64,000 nt of DNA from an uncultured Paracoccaceae bacterium (GTDB lineage: Bacteria; Pseudomonadota; Alphaproteobacteria; Rhodobacterales; Rhodobacteraceae): positions 1 through 64,000 of the forward strand of contig CALKOT010000001.1 in NCBI GenBank assembly GCA_938092015.1, written 5' to 3'. Each line of letters opens with the position of its first letter. The stretch's first letter is position 1. The translations under genes were made by a program, and so were the position numbers. Positions 34,948 through 45,406 of the stretch are shown here, in pieces. Under the pieces are notes generated by a model that worked only from the letters and a program-made list of their open reading frames with translations, was not told the origin of the DNA and searched no databases.

Positions 34948-35469
34948 ATGAAACTTGAAGGCTCACGCATCATAGCGGCGGATCGCGAGACCGTCTGGGC
35001 GGCATTGAATGACGCGGAGGTTCTGAAAGCCTGCATCAATGGCTGCCAGGAGCTTGAGAAAACCTCTGACACGTCATTCGAAGCGACCGTCAAGCAAAAG
35101 GTCGGGCCTGTGTCCGCCACCTTCAAAGGCGCTGTTGAACTGAGCGATATGAACCCGCCAGAAAGCTACCGCATCTCAGGTTCGGGCAAAGGCGGCGCTG
35201 CAGGTCATGCATCTGGCGGCGCCGATGTGAAGCTGGCTACTGTCGAGGGTGGGACAGAGCTGACTTACAATGTCGACGCCAAAGTCGGCGGTAAGATCGC
35301 CCAGCTTGGATCACGCTTGATCGACGGTTTCGCCAAGAAAATGGCCGATCAGTTTTTCGAGACATTCCAGAAAGTCGTTGAGGGGGAACCCGAAGGCGCT
35401 GAAGACTCTGACGAGAACGCTGCGGAAGATAGCGAGAAAAAATCTTGGATAAAGCGATTGGTCAGCTAG
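34948..35469 (+). CDS. coxG: CoxG-like membrane-associated protein
   Basis: A 173-residue protein of the SRPBCC/START-fold CoxG family: 'MKLEGSRIIAADRETVWAAL' at the start, then 'LKACINGCQELEKTS', 'PVSATFKGAVELSDMNPPES' and 'ELTYNVDAKVGGKIAQLGSR' followed by 'LIDGFAKKMADQFF'. CoxG is reported to help recruit CO dehydrogenase to the membrane. The tail after residue 150 is acidic with a Lys-rich end. It starts the cluster coxG-S-L-M, 81 bp before coxS. Confidence 0.85.
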   Translation: MKLEGSRIIAADRETVWAALNDAEVLKACINGCQELEKTSDTSFEATVKQKVGPVSATFKGAVELSDMNPPESYRISGSGKGGAAGHASGGADVKLATVEGGTELTYNVDAKVGGKIAQLGSRLIDGFAKKMADQFFETFQKVVEGEPEGAEDSDENAAEDSEKKSWIKRLVS

Positions 35470-35550
35470 TCTCTTATCCAGACAAACTAGGCCGACGGCA
35501 AATATGCCGCGCGCCAACCGAGACCCCAAAAGGATCCAGGGAGGATAACG

Positions 35551-36027
35551 ATGCCGACAGTATCAATGACCGTGAACGGAAAGTCCGTTTCGGGCGAGGT
35601 GGAAGGACGCACACTGCTGGTTCAGTTCCTGCGCGACCACCTAAGCCTGACGGGAACCCATGTTGGGTGCGACACCGGCCAGTGCGGCGCTTGCGTTGTG
35701 AACGTGAATGGCGATTCAATGAAGTCCTGCAACATGCTGGCCGCTTCCGCCGATGGCGCCGAAGTGAAGACCATCGAAGGCATGGCCAATGACGACGGCA
35801 GCCTTGGCGTCATCCAGCAAGCGTTCCAGGACAATCACGGCCTGCAGTGCGGTTTTTGCACCCCGGGCATGGTGATGACCGCCGACGATCTTTTGGCGCG
35901 CAATCCCAACCCGTCCGAGGTTGAGATCCGTGAGTATCTCGAAGGCAATCTTTGCCGCTGCACCGGCTATCATAACATCGTCAAGTCGATCCAGGCTGCT
36001 TCTGCAGCCATGACGGCTGGCGAATAG
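35551..36027 (+). CDS. coxS: Form II CO dehydrogenase-type small subunit, [2Fe-2S]
   Basis: A 158-residue iron-sulfur subunit of the xanthine oxidase family. The plant-ferredoxin cluster is '[18 protein letters not shown]' plus a fourth Cys in 'MKSCNML'. The second cluster is '[10 protein letters not shown]' and '[10 protein letters not shown]'. An AGGGAGG site precedes the ATG. It carries electrons from the molybdenum centre of the large subunit to FAD in the medium subunit. S-L-M gene order fits form II. Confidence 0.92.
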   Translation: MPTVSMTVNGKSVSGEVEGRTLLVQFLRDHLSLTGTHVGCDTGQCGACVVNVNGDSMKSCNMLAASADGAEVKTIEGMANDDGSLGVIQQAFQDNHGLQCGFCTPGMVMTADDLLARNPNPSEVEIREYLEGNLCRCTGYHNIVKSIQAASAAMTAGE

Positions 36028-36039
36028 GGGAGAACACTC

Positions 36040-38415
36040 ATGCCTAAAGATTCTGGTATCGGCGCCCCATCCAAACGGCGCGAAGACGTCCGCTTCCTCA
36101 CCGGGGCTGGCAACTACACCGACGACATTAATGTAGCGGGTCAGAAGTATGTCGTCTTCCTTCGTTCATCTGTCGCTCATGGCAACCTGAACAAAGTCGA
36201 CACGGCCGCTGCGGCTGCAATGCCCGGCGTTGTTCACATCTTCACCGGAGATGATTTTGCTGAGATCGGCGGGCTGCCTTGTGGCTGGCAGATCCACAGC
36301 CGTGATGGCGAGCCAATGGCTGAGCCTCCGCACCCCGTATTGGCGCGCGGCAAGGTTCGCCATGTCGGTGATCCGATTGCGGCTGTTGTCGCGGACTCGG
36401 TTGAGCAAGCCCGCGATGCGGCTGAAGCGATTGAGCTGGATATCGAAGAGCTGCCTGCAGTGGTCGATATGACTGATGCGATCAGCGGCAACGCAGCCCA
36501 GGTTCACGAAGAGGCGCCAAACAACCTCTGCTATGACTGGGGCTTTGTTGAAGAGAACCGCGACGCGACGATGGAAGCCTTTGAGGGCGCTCATCACGTA
36601 ACGACGCTTGAGCTGATCAACAACCGCCTCGTCGCCAACCCGATGGAGCCGCGCGTTTGCATCGGCGACTTCAACGCGCCATCCGGCGAGTCGACGCTCT
36701 ACACGACATCGCAGAACCCCCACGTCATCCGCCTCTTGATGGGCGCATTCGTTCTGGGCATTCCAGAGCATAAGCTGCGCGTCATCGCCCCTGATGTTGG
36801 CGGCGGTTTTGGTGCGAAGATCTATCACTACGCGGAAGAAGCGCTTTGCACATTCGCGGCAAAAACGCTGAAGATGCCAGTGAAATGGACCTGCGACCGG
36901 TCAGAGGCGTTTATCTCGGACGCGCAGGGTCGCGATCACAAGACCAAGATCGAACTGGCGCTTGATGCGGACGGCAAGTTCCTGGCGATCCGCACGGAAA
37001 CGCTGGCGAACATGGGCGCGTATCTGTCCACCTTCGCCCCAGCGGTTCCAACATGGCTGCACGGCACGCTGATGGCTGGCACGTACACCACGCCGCTGAT
37101 CTACTGCAACGTTAAGGCTGTGTTCACCAACACGCTGCCCGTCGATGCGTATCGCGGCGCTGGCCGTCCGGAAGCGACCTATCAGCTGGAGCGTGTCATT
37201 GACGTAGCCGCCCGCGAGATGGGTATCGATCCGGTCGAAATCCGCCGCCGCAACTTCATCCCGGCGGATGCGTACCCGTACCAGACGCCAGTTGCTGTCG
37301 CTTACGACACCGGCGACTACCACGGGACGATGGACAAGTTGGTTGAGGTCGCAGATTTTGCTGGCTTCTCAGCCCGCCGTGAAGCATCGAAAGCCAAAGG
37401 CAAGCTGCGTGGCCTTGGGATCTGTTCCTACATTGAGGCTTGCGGCATCGCGCCGTCCGCTTTGGTCGGTCAGCTCGGCGCCCGCGCTGGTCTGTTCGAA
37501 AGCTGCACGGTTCGCGTCAACGCCGCTGGCGGCGTCGTCGTGATGACCGGCTCTCACAGCCACGGTCAGGGTCATGAGACGACCTTCCCGCAGGTGGTGT
37601 CCGAGATGCTGGGCATGCCTGAGGAAATGATTGAGATCGTGCACGGTGATACCGGCCGCGGTCCGATGGGCATGGGCACCTATGGGTCCCGGTCTATCGC
37701 AGTTGGCGGGGCCGCAATGGTCCGCGCGACTGAGAAGATCATCGCCAAGGCGACCCGCATCGCCGCCCACTTGATGGAGGCGTCGCACGAGGACGTTGAG
37801 TTCAAGGACGGCATGTTCTCGGTCGCGGGCACGGACAAGCAGGTGGACTTCGGTTCAGTCGCCTTGTCGGCCTATGTGCCTCACAACTACCCGCTTGAAA
37901 CGCTTGAGCCGGGCCTTGAGGAAACGGCGTTCTACGATCCATCCAACTTCACCTACCCCGCAGGCGCCTATGCCTGTGAGGTTGAGGTGGACGAGGATAC
38001 CGGCGTAGTTGAGATCGCATCGTTTGCGGCTGCCGATGACTTTGGCAACATCATCAACCCGATGATTGTTGACGGTCAGGTCCACGGCGGCATTGGCCAA
38101 GGTATCGGTCAGGCGCTGTTGGAAAACTGTGTATATGACGAGAGCGGCCAGCTGGCTTCGGGGTCCTTCATGGACTACGCGATGCCGCGCGCGGACGATC
38201 TGCCGATGTACACGGTCGACCATTCCTCAATCACGCCTTGCACGCACAACCCGCTTGGCGTGAAAGGCTGCGGCGAGGCGGGGGCGATCGGGTCCCCACC
38301 AGCTGTGATCAACGCGGTTGTCGACGCCCTTCAGTCGGGCGGCCACAACGTGACCCATTTGGATATGCCAGCCAGCCCTGACCGGGTCTGGGCGGCGATC
38401 CAGGCTGCGAAATAA
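36040..38415 (+). CDS. coxL: Form II CO dehydrogenase-type large subunit, molybdenum-binding
   Basis: A 791-residue molybdopterin subunit. The active-site loop reads AYRGAGR (residues 370-376), the form II signature; form I, the proven CO oxidiser, has AYXCSFR. Other family motifs are '[18 protein letters not shown]' near the start, '[15 protein letters not shown]', '[16 protein letters not shown]', '[16 protein letters not shown]' and '[18 protein letters not shown]', where the last Glu is catalytic. The true substrate of form II enzymes is uncertain; in roseobacters form II alone is not thought to be enough for CO oxidation. It is bound in the heterotrimer by coxS and coxM products. Confidence 0.92.
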   Translation: MPKDSGIGAPSKRREDVRFLTGAGNYTDDINVAGQKYVVFLRSSVAHGNLNKVDTAAAAAMPGVVHIFTGDDFAEIGGLPCGWQIHSRDGEPMAEPPHPVLARGKVRHVGDPIAAVVADSVEQARDAAEAIELDIEELPAVVDMTDAISGNAAQVHEEAPNNLCYDWGFVEENRDATMEAFEGAHHVTTLELINNRLVANPMEPRVCIGDFNAPSGESTLYTTSQNPHVIRLLMGAFVLGIPEHKLRVIAPDVGGGFGAKIYHYAEEALCTFAAKTLKMPVKWTCDRSEAFISDAQGRDHKTKIELALDADGKFLAIRTETLANMGAYLSTFAPAVPTWLHGTLMAGTYTTPLIYCNVKAVFTNTLPVDAYRGAGRPEATYQLERVIDVAAREMGIDPVEIRRRNFIPADAYPYQTPVAVAYDTGDYHGTMDKLVEVADFAGFSARREASKAKGKLRGLGICSYIEACGIAPSALVGQLGARAGLFESCTVRVNAAGGVVVMTGSHSHGQGHETTFPQVVSEMLGMPEEMIEIVHGDTGRGPMGMGTYGSRSIAVGGAAMVRATEKIIAKATRIAAHLMEASHEDVEFKDGMFSVAGTDKQVDFGSVALSAYVPHNYPLETLEPGLEETAFYDPSNFTYPAGAYACEVEVDEDTGVVEIASFAAADDFGNIINPMIVDGQVHGGIGQGIGQALLENCVYDESGQLASGSFMDYAMPRADDLPMYTVDHSSITPCTHNPLGVKGCGEAGAIGSPPAVINAVVDALQSGGHNVTHLDMPASPDRVWAAIQAAK

Positions 38416-38427
38416 GGAGGACCAGCC

Positions 38428-39207
38428 ATGTATAACTTCGATTACGTAAAAGCCTCCTCCGTCGCCGACGCCACTGCGGCGCTGGGCGGCGATGCGCAGG
38501 CCATCTCTGGCGGTCAGACCCTGATCCCGACGCTGAAGGCGCGTCTGGGTCAGCCATCATCGCTGGTCGATCTGTCCGGCGTGGCCGAGATGAGCGGCAT
38601 CACCGCAGGTGACGGTTCTGTCACCATTGGCGGCGCCGTAACTCACCATGCAGTCAGCGAATCCGGCGATGTTCCAGCGTCTGTTGCAGCCCTTGCGGCA
38701 GGTATCGGTGATCCGGCGGTTCGCCACCGGGGCACCATCGGCGGATCGGTCGCAAACAACGATCCATCTGCCTGCTATCCTTCGGCCTGTCTAGGCCTTG
38801 GTGCGACGATCCACACGTCTGGCGGCGATGTTGCCGCTGACGACTACTTCCAGGGCATGTTCGACACAGCTTTGGGTGAAGGTCAGATCGTCACCGGCGT
38901 GACCTTCCCGACACCGGCAAAAGCGAACTATCAGAAGTTCGTTCAACCAGCGTCACGGTTTGCGCTGGTCGGCGTCTTTGTCAGCCAGATGGCGGATGGT
39001 TATGTCCGTGTCGCGGTTACCGGCGCATCTGAATCAGGTGTGTTCCGTTGGAGTGATGCTGAGACTGCCCTTGCAGGCAATTTCTCAGCGGATGTTGTGC
39101 CTGCCGCGCCATCAGCTGATGGGATGATTGCAGATCTTCACGGCTCAGCGGCGTATCGTGCGCACCTGATCAGCGTGATGACCAAACGGGCTGTTGCTGC
39201 CTGCTAA
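38428..39207 (+). CDS. coxM: Form II CO dehydrogenase-type medium subunit, FAD-binding
   Basis: A 259-residue FAD subunit of the CutM family. FAD-binding motifs are 'AISGGQTLIPTLKARL' near residue 32 and 'RHRGTIGGSVANNDPSACYP' near residue 105. 'KFVQPASRFALVGVFV' lies in the C-terminal domain. AAGGAGG precedes the ATG, 12 bp after coxL. It hands electrons to the quinone pool or another acceptor. It is followed by a hairpin terminator, closing the cox operon. Confidence 0.9.
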   Translation: MYNFDYVKASSVADATAALGGDAQAISGGQTLIPTLKARLGQPSSLVDLSGVAEMSGITAGDGSVTIGGAVTHHAVSESGDVPASVAALAAGIGDPAVRHRGTIGGSVANNDPSACYPSACLGLGATIHTSGGDVAADDYFQGMFDTALGEGQIVTGVTFPTPAKANYQKFVQPASRFALVGVFVSQMADGYVRVAVTGASESGVFRWSDAETALAGNFSADVVPAAPSADGMIADLHGSAAYRAHLISVMTKRAVAAC

Positions 39208-39229
39208 GGCGAACAACAAGTGATTGGCG

Positions 39230-39265
39230 AGCGCCCTGAGGGAAACCTTGGGGCGCTTTGCTTTT
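39230..39265 (+). terminator. Probable Rho-independent terminator of the cox operon
   Basis: AGCGCCC (39230-39236), an inner imperfect part TGAGG-GAAA-CCTT, and GGGCGCT (39251-39257) form a hairpin 22 bp after the coxM stop, followed by TTGCTTTT. Confidence 0.6.
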
Positions 39266-39282
39266 GGGGCCTTAGTAAATAG

Positions 39283-39298
39283 CTTTCACATGTGAAAG
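39283..39298. repeat. 16-bp perfect palindrome, copy 2 of the TTTCAC-NN-GTGAAA family
   Basis: CTTTCACATGTGAAAG differs from copy 1 (4836) only in its outermost base pair. It lies in the AT-rich gap after the cox terminator, outside any gene. Confidence 0.7.
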
Positions 39299-39404
39299 AA
39301 AATCTAAGTTATTGATTTAGAGAAGATGCAAATATGATTGCCACATTTTGTTCGCTATATGTTTTTATAAATCTGAGATTTGTCTCCGGCGCGCTACCCG
39401 CAAA

Positions 39405-39418
39405 TTGACGTCGATCAA
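39405..39418. promoter_or_regulatory. FNR/FnrL-type box
   Basis: TTGACGTCGATCAA fits the FnrL consensus TTGA-N6-TCAA fully and the stricter TTGAT-N4-ATCAA in 9 of 10 positions. It lies 75 bp before the ATG of the exported PEGA-like protein gene, a suitable place for activation under low oxygen. Confidence 0.6.
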
Positions 39419-39492
39419 GGCGCATCCAGCCGTATCAGCCAAACTGGTTAAGGTCACAAAGACCATTCGACACCTGTACGGAGGATATCGCC

Positions 39493-39846
39493 ATGCCTGC
39501 CACCATCAGCCGCCGCAATTTGCTTTTCCTTACGGCCATCAAGCCCTTTCTGATCGTGCACCCAGCCAAAAATGCCTTAGCCGCAGAAGACAATGTGAGG
39601 CTGACAGTCACGGTAGACGAAAACATCGAATCCGTTTTTGGCGCGGCTGAGTTGATCGTCGACGGAGAGAAGCAAGGCCTGCTTAGCGCTGGATGTTGTA
39701 TGTTCATCTGAATTACGCCCGGGGAGCATGAACTGGAATTGCGGTGGCCAGATACCGTCGTCAGGAAGCTCTTTACAGCAGTGATTGGTAAGGAAGTTTC
39801 GTTCTTTTCGTCCGCTGAACGTCAGTTGACGTTGATCGAGCCCTGA
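39493..39846 (+). pseudogene. Small exported PEGA-like domain protein, interrupted by an in-frame TGA
   Basis: The frame starts with 'MPATISRRNLLFL', a possible twin-arginine signal, cleaved after 'ALA' near residue 30. The mature part reads 'ESVFGAAELIVDGEKQGLL' and then meets TGA at 39709-39711. Directly after it the same frame goes on with 'ITPGEHELELRWPD' and ends at TGA 39844. 'AELIVDG...ITPGEHELEL' is the pattern of a PEGA repeat, so the stop falls inside one domain. Total length would be 117 codons. GGAGG precedes the ATG. It could be a point mutation, a sequence error or, less likely, recoding. Its upstream FNR-type box suggests a former role in microaerobic growth. Confidence 0.6.
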
Positions 39847-39931
39847 TCTCGCAATCTAAAAATTTTAAGCTTGAAATAAAATATCATCCTGCTACCATCT
39901 TTTTCAACAGAAGATGGAAAGGCGACCCGCG

Positions 39932-42223
39932 ATGAAAACGATCTGCCTCGGGGGCGGCCCGGCTGGCCTCTATTTCGCTATTTCCATGAAGCTACGCGAC
40001 CCGGATGCCGAGGTTGTTGTGCTGGAACGGAACAAGGCCGACGATACGTTCGGCTGGGGTGTCGTTCTGTCAGATGAAACCCTCGACAATCTCGCTCGCA
40101 ATGATGCCAACTCCGCCGAAGCGATCCGGGGACATTTCGCCTATTGGGACGATATCGCGGTGCGCCACGCGGACGCAAACACGGTGTCGTCGGGCCACGG
40201 GTTTTGCGGGATCGGGCGCAAGACGCTGCTGTTGCTGTTGCAGGATCGGGCGCGCGAATTGGGCGTCGACATGCGGTTTGAAACCGAGATCAAATCCGCT
40301 GCCGACTATCAGCAGGACTACGATGTCGTTATAGCCTGCGATGGGCTGAATTCCAAAACCCGCGCAGATTACGCCGATACGTTCCAGCCCGATGTCGATA
40401 TGCGCAAGCTGCATTTCACATGGCTGGGCACGCATCAGAAATTCGATGACGCCTTTACGTTCATCTTCGAGAAAACGCCAAAAGGCTGGGTTTGGGCGCA
40501 CGCCTATCAGTTCGACGCTGACACCGCGACGTTCATCGTTGAATGTGCACCTGAGACCTATGCGGCCTATCGGTTTGGCGAGATCAGCCAGCAGGAATCC
40601 ATCGCGATCTGCGAAGAGATTTTCAAAGATCACCTTGGCGGCCATGCCTTGATGACCAACGCGAACCATATTCGTGGATCCGCTTGGATGAACTTTCCCC
40701 GCGTTCTTTGCCAGAACTGGCGACACGAGAATATCGTGCTGATGGGCGATGCGGCGGCGACGGCGCATTTCTCTATCGGTTCCGGCACCAAGCTGGCCTT
40801 GGAAAGCGCGATTGTGCTGGCTGAACTGATTGATCAGGAACCCAGTCTCGATCAGGCGTTCCAGAAGTATCAGGACGTTCGGCGGCTGGAAGTGCTGCGT
40901 TTGCAATCTGCCGCCCGTAACTCAATGGAGTGGTTTGAGGATGTAGAACGGTATCTTGACCTCGATCCGGTGCAGTTCAACTACTCGCTTCTGACCCGAT
41001 CCCAACGGATCAGCCACGAAAACCTGCGGATGCGGGATACCGACTGGCTGGAAGGCGCTGAGAAGTGGTTCCAAGTGCAGGCTGGGGTTTCCAACAATGC
41101 GCCGGTGCGCGCGCCGATGTTTGCGCCCTATCAACTGCGTGAGATGGAACTGGACAACCGCATCGTCGTTTCCCCCATGGCGCAGTACAAAGCAGTCGAT
41201 GGCAAGCCGACGCACTGGCATCTGGTGCACTATGGCGAGCGGGCCAAGGGTGGCGCCGGGCTGGTCTATGTCGAGATGACCTGCGTCAGCGCCGAAGGGC
41301 GGATCACGCCGGGTTGTCCGGGGCTTTATACGCCAGAGCAAGAGGCGGCGTGGAAGATGGTCACCGATTTCGTCCATGAAGAGACTGAAGCGAAGATTTG
41401 CTGCCAGATCGGCCATGCCGGGCGCAAAGGGTCCACTCAGGTCGGTTGGGAAGAGATGGATGCACCATTGAAGGACGGGAATTGGCCGCTGCTGAGTGCC
41501 TCCGCCATCCCTTGGTCTGAAGCGAATGCGACGCCGAAAGCGATGGACCGGGCTGATATGGATATGGTGCGCGAACAGTTCGTCGCATCGGCTGAAATGG
41601 CCGACCGCGCCGGGTTCGATATGATCGAGTTGCACGCGGCGCATGGCTATCTGATCAGCAGCTTTATCTCGCCGCTATCCAATACCCGCGACGACGAATA
41701 CGGCGGCTCGCTGGATAACCGAATGCGCTATCCGCTAGAGGTTTTCGCAGCCATGCGCGCCGTTTGGCCCAAAGGAAAACCGATGGCCGTGCGCATCTCA
41801 GCCAATGACTGGGCGGGCGATGATGGCGTCACGCCGGAAGAGGCGGAAAGGATCGCCGCTAAGTTCACTGAGGCGGGCGCAGACATCATCGATGTATCCG
41901 CCGGACAAACGTCGAAAGAAGCGCAGCCGGTCTATGGCCGCATGTTCCAGACGCCGTTCTCTGACCGTATCCGCAATGAAACCGGCGCGGCGACTATGGC
42001 GGTCGGAAACATTTATGAGCCGGACCACGTGAATTCGATCCTTATGGCAGGGCGCGCCGATCTGGTATGTTTGGCCCGCCCGCATCTGGCTGACCCTTAC
42101 TGGACCCTGCGCGCGGGTGCATCCATCGGGGACCGGCAGGCAGTCTGGCCGAAACCTTATGAGCCAGGCCGCGATCAAGCATGGCGTCTGGCAGAACGAG
42201 CAGCAGAAGTGGAAAGAGCATGA
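39932..42223 (+). CDS. 2-aminobenzoyl-CoA monooxygenase/reductase-type (salicylyl-CoA 5-hydroxylase-like) bifunctional flavoprotein
   Basis: A 763-residue fusion. Residues 1 to about 380 form a class A FAD monooxygenase: '[16 protein letters not shown]', then '[17 protein letters not shown]' and '[19 protein letters not shown]'. From about residue 390 to 745 is an Old Yellow Enzyme barrel: '[19 protein letters not shown]', '[20 protein letters not shown]', '[20 protein letters not shown]' and '[17 protein letters not shown]'. This arrangement is that of Azoarcus 2-aminobenzoyl-CoA monooxygenase/reductase, which hydroxylates and dearomatises anthraniloyl-CoA. ATG 39932 is preferred (GGAAAGG upstream) over 39914. 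Its stop overlaps the next start. Confidence 0.87.
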   Translation: MKTICLGGGPAGLYFAISMKLRDPDAEVVVLERNKADDTFGWGVVLSDETLDNLARNDANSAEAIRGHFAYWDDIAVRHADANTVSSGHGFCGIGRKTLLLLLQDRARELGVDMRFETEIKSAADYQQDYDVVIACDGLNSKTRADYADTFQPDVDMRKLHFTWLGTHQKFDDAFTFIFEKTPKGWVWAHAYQFDADTATFIVECAPETYAAYRFGEISQQESIAICEEIFKDHLGGHALMTNANHIRGSAWMNFPRVLCQNWRHENIVLMGDAAATAHFSIGSGTKLALESAIVLAELIDQEPSLDQAFQKYQDVRRLEVLRLQSAARNSMEWFEDVERYLDLDPVQFNYSLLTRSQRISHENLRMRDTDWLEGAEKWFQVQAGVSNNAPVRAPMFAPYQLREMELDNRIVVSPMAQYKAVDGKPTHWHLVHYGERAKGGAGLVYVEMTCVSAEGRITPGCPGLYTPEQEAAWKMVTDFVHEETEAKICCQIGHAGRKGSTQVGWEEMDAPLKDGNWPLLSASAIPWSEANATPKAMDRADMDMVREQFVASAEMADRAGFDMIELHAAHGYLISSFISPLSNTRDDEYGGSLDNRMRYPLEVFAAMRAVWPKGKPMAVRISANDWAGDDGVTPEEAERIAAKFTEAGADIIDVSAGQTSKEAQPVYGRMFQTPFSDRIRNETGAATMAVGNIYEPDHVNSILMAGRADLVCLARPHLADPYWTLRAGASIGDRQAVWPKPYEPGRDQAWRLAERAAEVERA

Positions 42224-42966
42224 CCCTTTCAGGAAAACGCGCATTCGTCACCGGCGGCGGCACCGGCATTGGCGCGGCTATCGCGCTGCAACTGGCCGAA
42301 GCCGGGGCTGATGTGGTCATCACAGGGCGACGGGAAGAACCGTTGATCGAAACAGCGGCCAAGTCTTCCAAGATCGCATGGCATGTGATGGATGCATCGG
42401 ACGAGACCTCCATCATCGACGCTATGACTGCAGCGGACGACATCGATATTATGGTCGCTAACGCTGGAATCGCCGACACTTCGCCGGTCGCCAAGATCAC
42501 GATGGATCACTGGCGCAAGGTTTTCGCGACCAATGTCGAGGGCGTCATGGTTTGCACGCGCGAAGCAGTGCGCCAGATGGTTCCGCGCGGTTGGGGGCGG
42601 ATCATCATCGTCTCCTCCGTCGCAGGGTTAAAAGGCGCGCCGTATATCGGGGCTTATTCAGCGTCGAAACACGCAGTGTTGGGCCTAATGAAATCCGCCG
42701 CTGATGAGACGATGACCAAGGGTGTCACGGTAAACGCGATCTGCCCCGCCTATGTGCTTACCGAACTGGTGCAGAAGGGCATTGACAACATCGTCGAAAA
42801 AACTGGCGTGACTGCGGAAGAAGCGACCCAGCAGCTAGCCAATGTGAATCCGTTCAAGCGCCTGATCGAAACGGACGAAGTCGCCGCCGCCGCGATGTGG
42901 CTATGCGGGCCCGGTTCTGGCGCTATCACCGGTCAGGCAATCCCTGTGTCCGGGGGACAGGTGTGA
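42220..42966 (+). CDS. SDR-family oxidoreductase of the aromatic-CoA operon
   Basis: A 248-residue classical SDR: '[20 protein letters not shown]' for cofactor binding, '[13 protein letters not shown]', catalytic Ser in '[12 protein letters not shown]' and Tyr-x3-Lys in '[12 protein letters not shown]'; it ends '[11 protein letters not shown]'. It starts in an ATGA overlap with the monooxygenase/reductase gene. By analogy with the Azoarcus abm genes it probably acts as a 3-hydroxyacyl-CoA-type dehydrogenase on the ring-reduced intermediate, but the exact step cannot be read from the sequence. Confidence 0.87.
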   Translation: MTLSGKRAFVTGGGTGIGAAIALQLAEAGADVVITGRREEPLIETAAKSSKIAWHVMDASDETSIIDAMTAADDIDIMVANAGIADTSPVAKITMDHWRKVFATNVEGVMVCTREAVRQMVPRGWGRIIIVSSVAGLKGAPYIGAYSASKHAVLGLMKSAADETMTKGVTVNAICPAYVLTELVQKGIDNIVEKTGVTAEEATQQLANVNPFKRLIETDEVAAAAMWLCGPGSGAITGQAIPVSGGQV

Positions 42967-43418
42967 GCGAAGACCCTGCATCAAAGGAACGGCTGCGGCT
43001 GTGGCTGCGCATCCTCTCCGCTCAGCGTGTCATCGAGAATGAGGTGCGTGAGCGGCTGAGGGTAGAGCATGACACGACCTTGCCGCGGTTCGACGTGATG
43101 GCGGCGCTCTATCGCAACGAAGAAGGCCTGAAGATGAGCGAATTGTCAGGCGAGTTGCGTGTCTCCAACGGCAACGTCACCGGCATCGTCGACCGGTTGG
43201 TCAATGACGGCCTCATCGTTCGCGCGCCCGTGCTCGGCGATCGCCGCGCCATGCTGGTGCGGTTGACGGATGAAGGTCGCAACACGTTCGCGGGCATGGC
43301 GGAAGCGCATGAAGGCTGGATTGACGATCTGCTGGGCGCCGCCAATGCGGATAAGGCCGCGGCGCTTGCTGGATGCCTGCATGAGATAACAACAGCACTT
43401 GAGGGGAGGTCGAAATGA
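42963..43418 (+). CDS. MarR-family transcriptional regulator
   Basis: A 151-residue protein from GTG 42963, which overlaps the SDR stop by 4 bp; an upstream in-frame start exists but lies within the SDR gene. The winged helix-turn-helix is visible as '[20 protein letters not shown]', '[20 protein letters not shown]' and the wing '[20 protein letters not shown]'. MarR proteins in such operons usually repress until an aryl-CoA or aromatic acid binds. It is likely the local regulator of the whole cluster. Inverted repeats near 45872 and 45942 are a possible but unproven target. Confidence 0.88.
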   Translation: MSEDPASKERLRLWLRILSAQRVIENEVRERLRVEHDTTLPRFDVMAALYRNEEGLKMSELSGELRVSNGNVTGIVDRLVNDGLIVRAPVLGDRRAMLVRLTDEGRNTFAGMAEAHEGWIDDLLGAANADKAAALAGCLHEITTALEGRSK

Positions 43419-44227
43419 CCGCAATCGCAGATATCAAACCCGAGCACTTCATCTGCCGGATCGAGGGCCGGGTCGCCGTCCTGCAACTTGACCGCCCCGA
43501 CCGCAAAAACCCCCTGACCTTCGACAGTTACGCCGAACTGCGCGACTGGTTCCGCGCGCTGGTCTACGCGGATGATGTAGATGCGGTCGTGTTTGCGTCG
43601 AACGGTGGCAATTTCTGTTCCGGCGGCGACGTGCATGACATTATCGGGCCGCTTGTCGCGATGGACATGAAGGAACTGCTGAACTTCACCCGCATGACCG
43701 GGGATCTGGTCAAGGCGATGATCGGTTGCGGTAAGCCGATTCTGGCCGCCATTGACGGTATTTGTGTGGGCGCCGGCGCGATCATAGCGATGTCGTCTGA
43801 CATCCGGTTGGGCACGCCAGAGGCGAAAACAGCGTTCCTGTTCACCCGCGTCGGACTGGCTGGCTGCGACATGGGCGCCTGCGCGATGCTACCCCGTATT
43901 ATCGGGCAGGGGAGGGCGGCGGATCTGCTGTACACCGGCCGCACGATGAACGCTGATGAAGGTGAGCGTTGGGGGTGGTTCAATCAGCTCCATTCCGGTG
44001 ATGAGCTTGAGGCGGCGGCGTTGAAATACGCTCAGCGCCTGGTGGCTGGCCCGACCTTCGCGCATGGGATCACTAAGACGCAGATCAATCAGGAATGGTC
44101 GATGTCGCTGGAGCAAGCGATTGAGGCAGAAGCGCAGGCGCAGGCAATCTGCATGCAGACGCAGGACTTTGAACGGGCGTACAAGGCGTTCGTGGCGAAG
44201 GAAAAACCTGTGTTTGAGGGGAACTGA
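43415..44227 (+). CDS. Enoyl-CoA hydratase/isomerase family protein
   Basis: A 270-residue crotonase-fold protein. Oxyanion-hole segments are '[14 protein letters not shown]' near residue 65 and '[19 protein letters not shown]' near residue 117. The two catalytic Glu of ordinary enoyl-CoA hydratase are not at their usual places ('GAGAII' for GGGxEL and 'GLAGCDMGA' for GLxPEGG), so it may instead be an isomerase or a ring-cleaving hydrolase. An ATGA overlap joins it to the MarR gene. It presumably processes the alicyclic CoA ester from the monooxygenase/reductase. Confidence 0.87.
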   Translation: MTAIADIKPEHFICRIEGRVAVLQLDRPDRKNPLTFDSYAELRDWFRALVYADDVDAVVFASNGGNFCSGGDVHDIIGPLVAMDMKELLNFTRMTGDLVKAMIGCGKPILAAIDGICVGAGAIIAMSSDIRLGTPEAKTAFLFTRVGLAGCDMGACAMLPRIIGQGRAADLLYTGRTMNADEGERWGWFNQLHSGDELEAAALKYAQRLVAGPTFAHGITKTQINQEWSMSLEQAIEAEAQAQAICMQTQDFERAYKAFVAKEKPVFEGN

Positions 44228-45387
44228 TGCCCGATAAATCCTTCCTCGACTGGCCTTTCTTCGCAGACCGCCACCGCACCCATGCGGCGGCGTTGGAAGA
44301 ATGGGCGACAGACAAACTAGCTCATGTCGATCACGACGATATCGACGCGTCATGCGCCTCGCTGGTTTCGGCAATGGGGGCTGATGGTTTCCTGATGAAC
44401 TCAGCCGTTGATCCGGTTGATCCGGACGCCTTGCTGGATGTGCGTACGTTGTGCCTAACCCGTGAAATCCTCGCGCGTCATGATGGGCTGGCTGATTTTG
44501 CCTTCGCCATGCAGGGGCTGGGGACGGGCGCAATCTCGCTGTTCGGCACTCCGGAACAAAAAGTAGAATGGTTGCCGAAGACCCGCGCTGGCAAGGCAAT
44601 CTCAGCCTTTGCGCTAACCGAACCCGGATCAGGTTCGGACGTCGCCGCCACCGCCTCTACCGCTATCGCGGATGGCAACGGATTTGTCCTAAATGGCGAA
44701 AAGACGTGGATCTCGAACGGCGGCATTGCGGACGTCTACACCGTTTTTGCGCGGACCGGCGATGCACCGGGCGCCAAGGGGTTGTCGGCGTTCATCCTGC
44801 CAGCCGACACTCCAGGACTGGAGATTGCTGAGCGGCTGGACACCATCGCGCCCCACCCCCTCGCCACGCTGAAATTCAACGACATTCGCCTGCCCGGCGA
44901 CGCACGAATAGGCCAGACCGGCGAAGGGTTCAAGATTGCGATGAGCGTGCTGGATGTCTTTCGCTCCACCGTCGCCGCCGCCGCTTTGGGCTTTGCGCGG
45001 CGGGCGCTGGATGAGAGCCTTTCCCGCGTCTCATCTCGCAAGGTGCAGGGACAAAGCCTGTTCGATCTGCAGATGGTGCAGGGGCATATCGCTGAGATGG
45101 CGCTGCGCATCGACGCCGCTGCACTGCTTGTCTATCGCGCGGCCTGGACCAAGGACTCAGGTGCGCCACGCGTCAGCCGAGAAGCTGCGATGGCAAAGCT
45201 GTTCTCAACCGATGAGGCGCAAAAGGTCATCGACGCCGCCGTACAGCTTCATGGCGGCGATGGCGTCAGGTCGGGTGCGATGGTCGAGCGGCTATATCGC
45301 GAAATCCGGGCATTACGTATCTATGAGGGGGCTTCGGACGTCCAAAAAGTCATTATCGCACGAACCACCATGGCGAACGCTACTTAA
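44227..45387 (+). CDS. Acyl-CoA dehydrogenase
   Basis: A 386-residue acyl-CoA dehydrogenase. FAD/substrate motifs are 'ISAFALTEPGSGSDVAATAS' near residue 125 and 'NGEKTWISNGGIADVYTVFA'. The catalytic base is Glu in 'ALRIYEGASDVQKVIIA' near residue 370, the usual position for short-chain members. 'VIDAAVQLHGGDGV' is the typical C-terminal helix bundle. It overlaps the hydratase stop by one base. It probably oxidises a CoA ester released from the reduced ring during beta-oxidation, passing electrons to ETF. Confidence 0.9.
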   Translation: MPDKSFLDWPFFADRHRTHAAALEEWATDKLAHVDHDDIDASCASLVSAMGADGFLMNSAVDPVDPDALLDVRTLCLTREILARHDGLADFAFAMQGLGTGAISLFGTPEQKVEWLPKTRAGKAISAFALTEPGSGSDVAATASTAIADGNGFVLNGEKTWISNGGIADVYTVFARTGDAPGAKGLSAFILPADTPGLEIAERLDTIAPHPLATLKFNDIRLPGDARIGQTGEGFKIAMSVLDVFRSTVAAAALGFARRALDESLSRVSSRKVQGQSLFDLQMVQGHIAEMALRIDAAALLVYRAAWTKDSGAPRVSREAAMAKLFSTDEAQKVIDAAVQLHGGDGVRSGAMVERLYREIRALRIYEGASDVQKVIIARTTMANAT

Positions 45388-45406
45388 CAAACTGGGAGAA
45401 CTACGC

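Noticed and set aside
36040..39207. cox cluster read as form I CO dehydrogenase
   Set aside because: The large subunit has AYRGAGR, not AYXCSFR, and gene order is S-L-M.
39709..39711. Possible selenocysteine or other recoding at in-frame TGA
   Set aside because: No SECIS-like stem was recognised just after it, the domain has no need of a redox residue there, and other broken genes in the window have TAA and TAG.
40070..40906. 278-codon minus-strand frame opposite the monooxygenase domain
   Set aside because: Codon composition and protein text show a shadow of the strong plus-strand flavoprotein gene.
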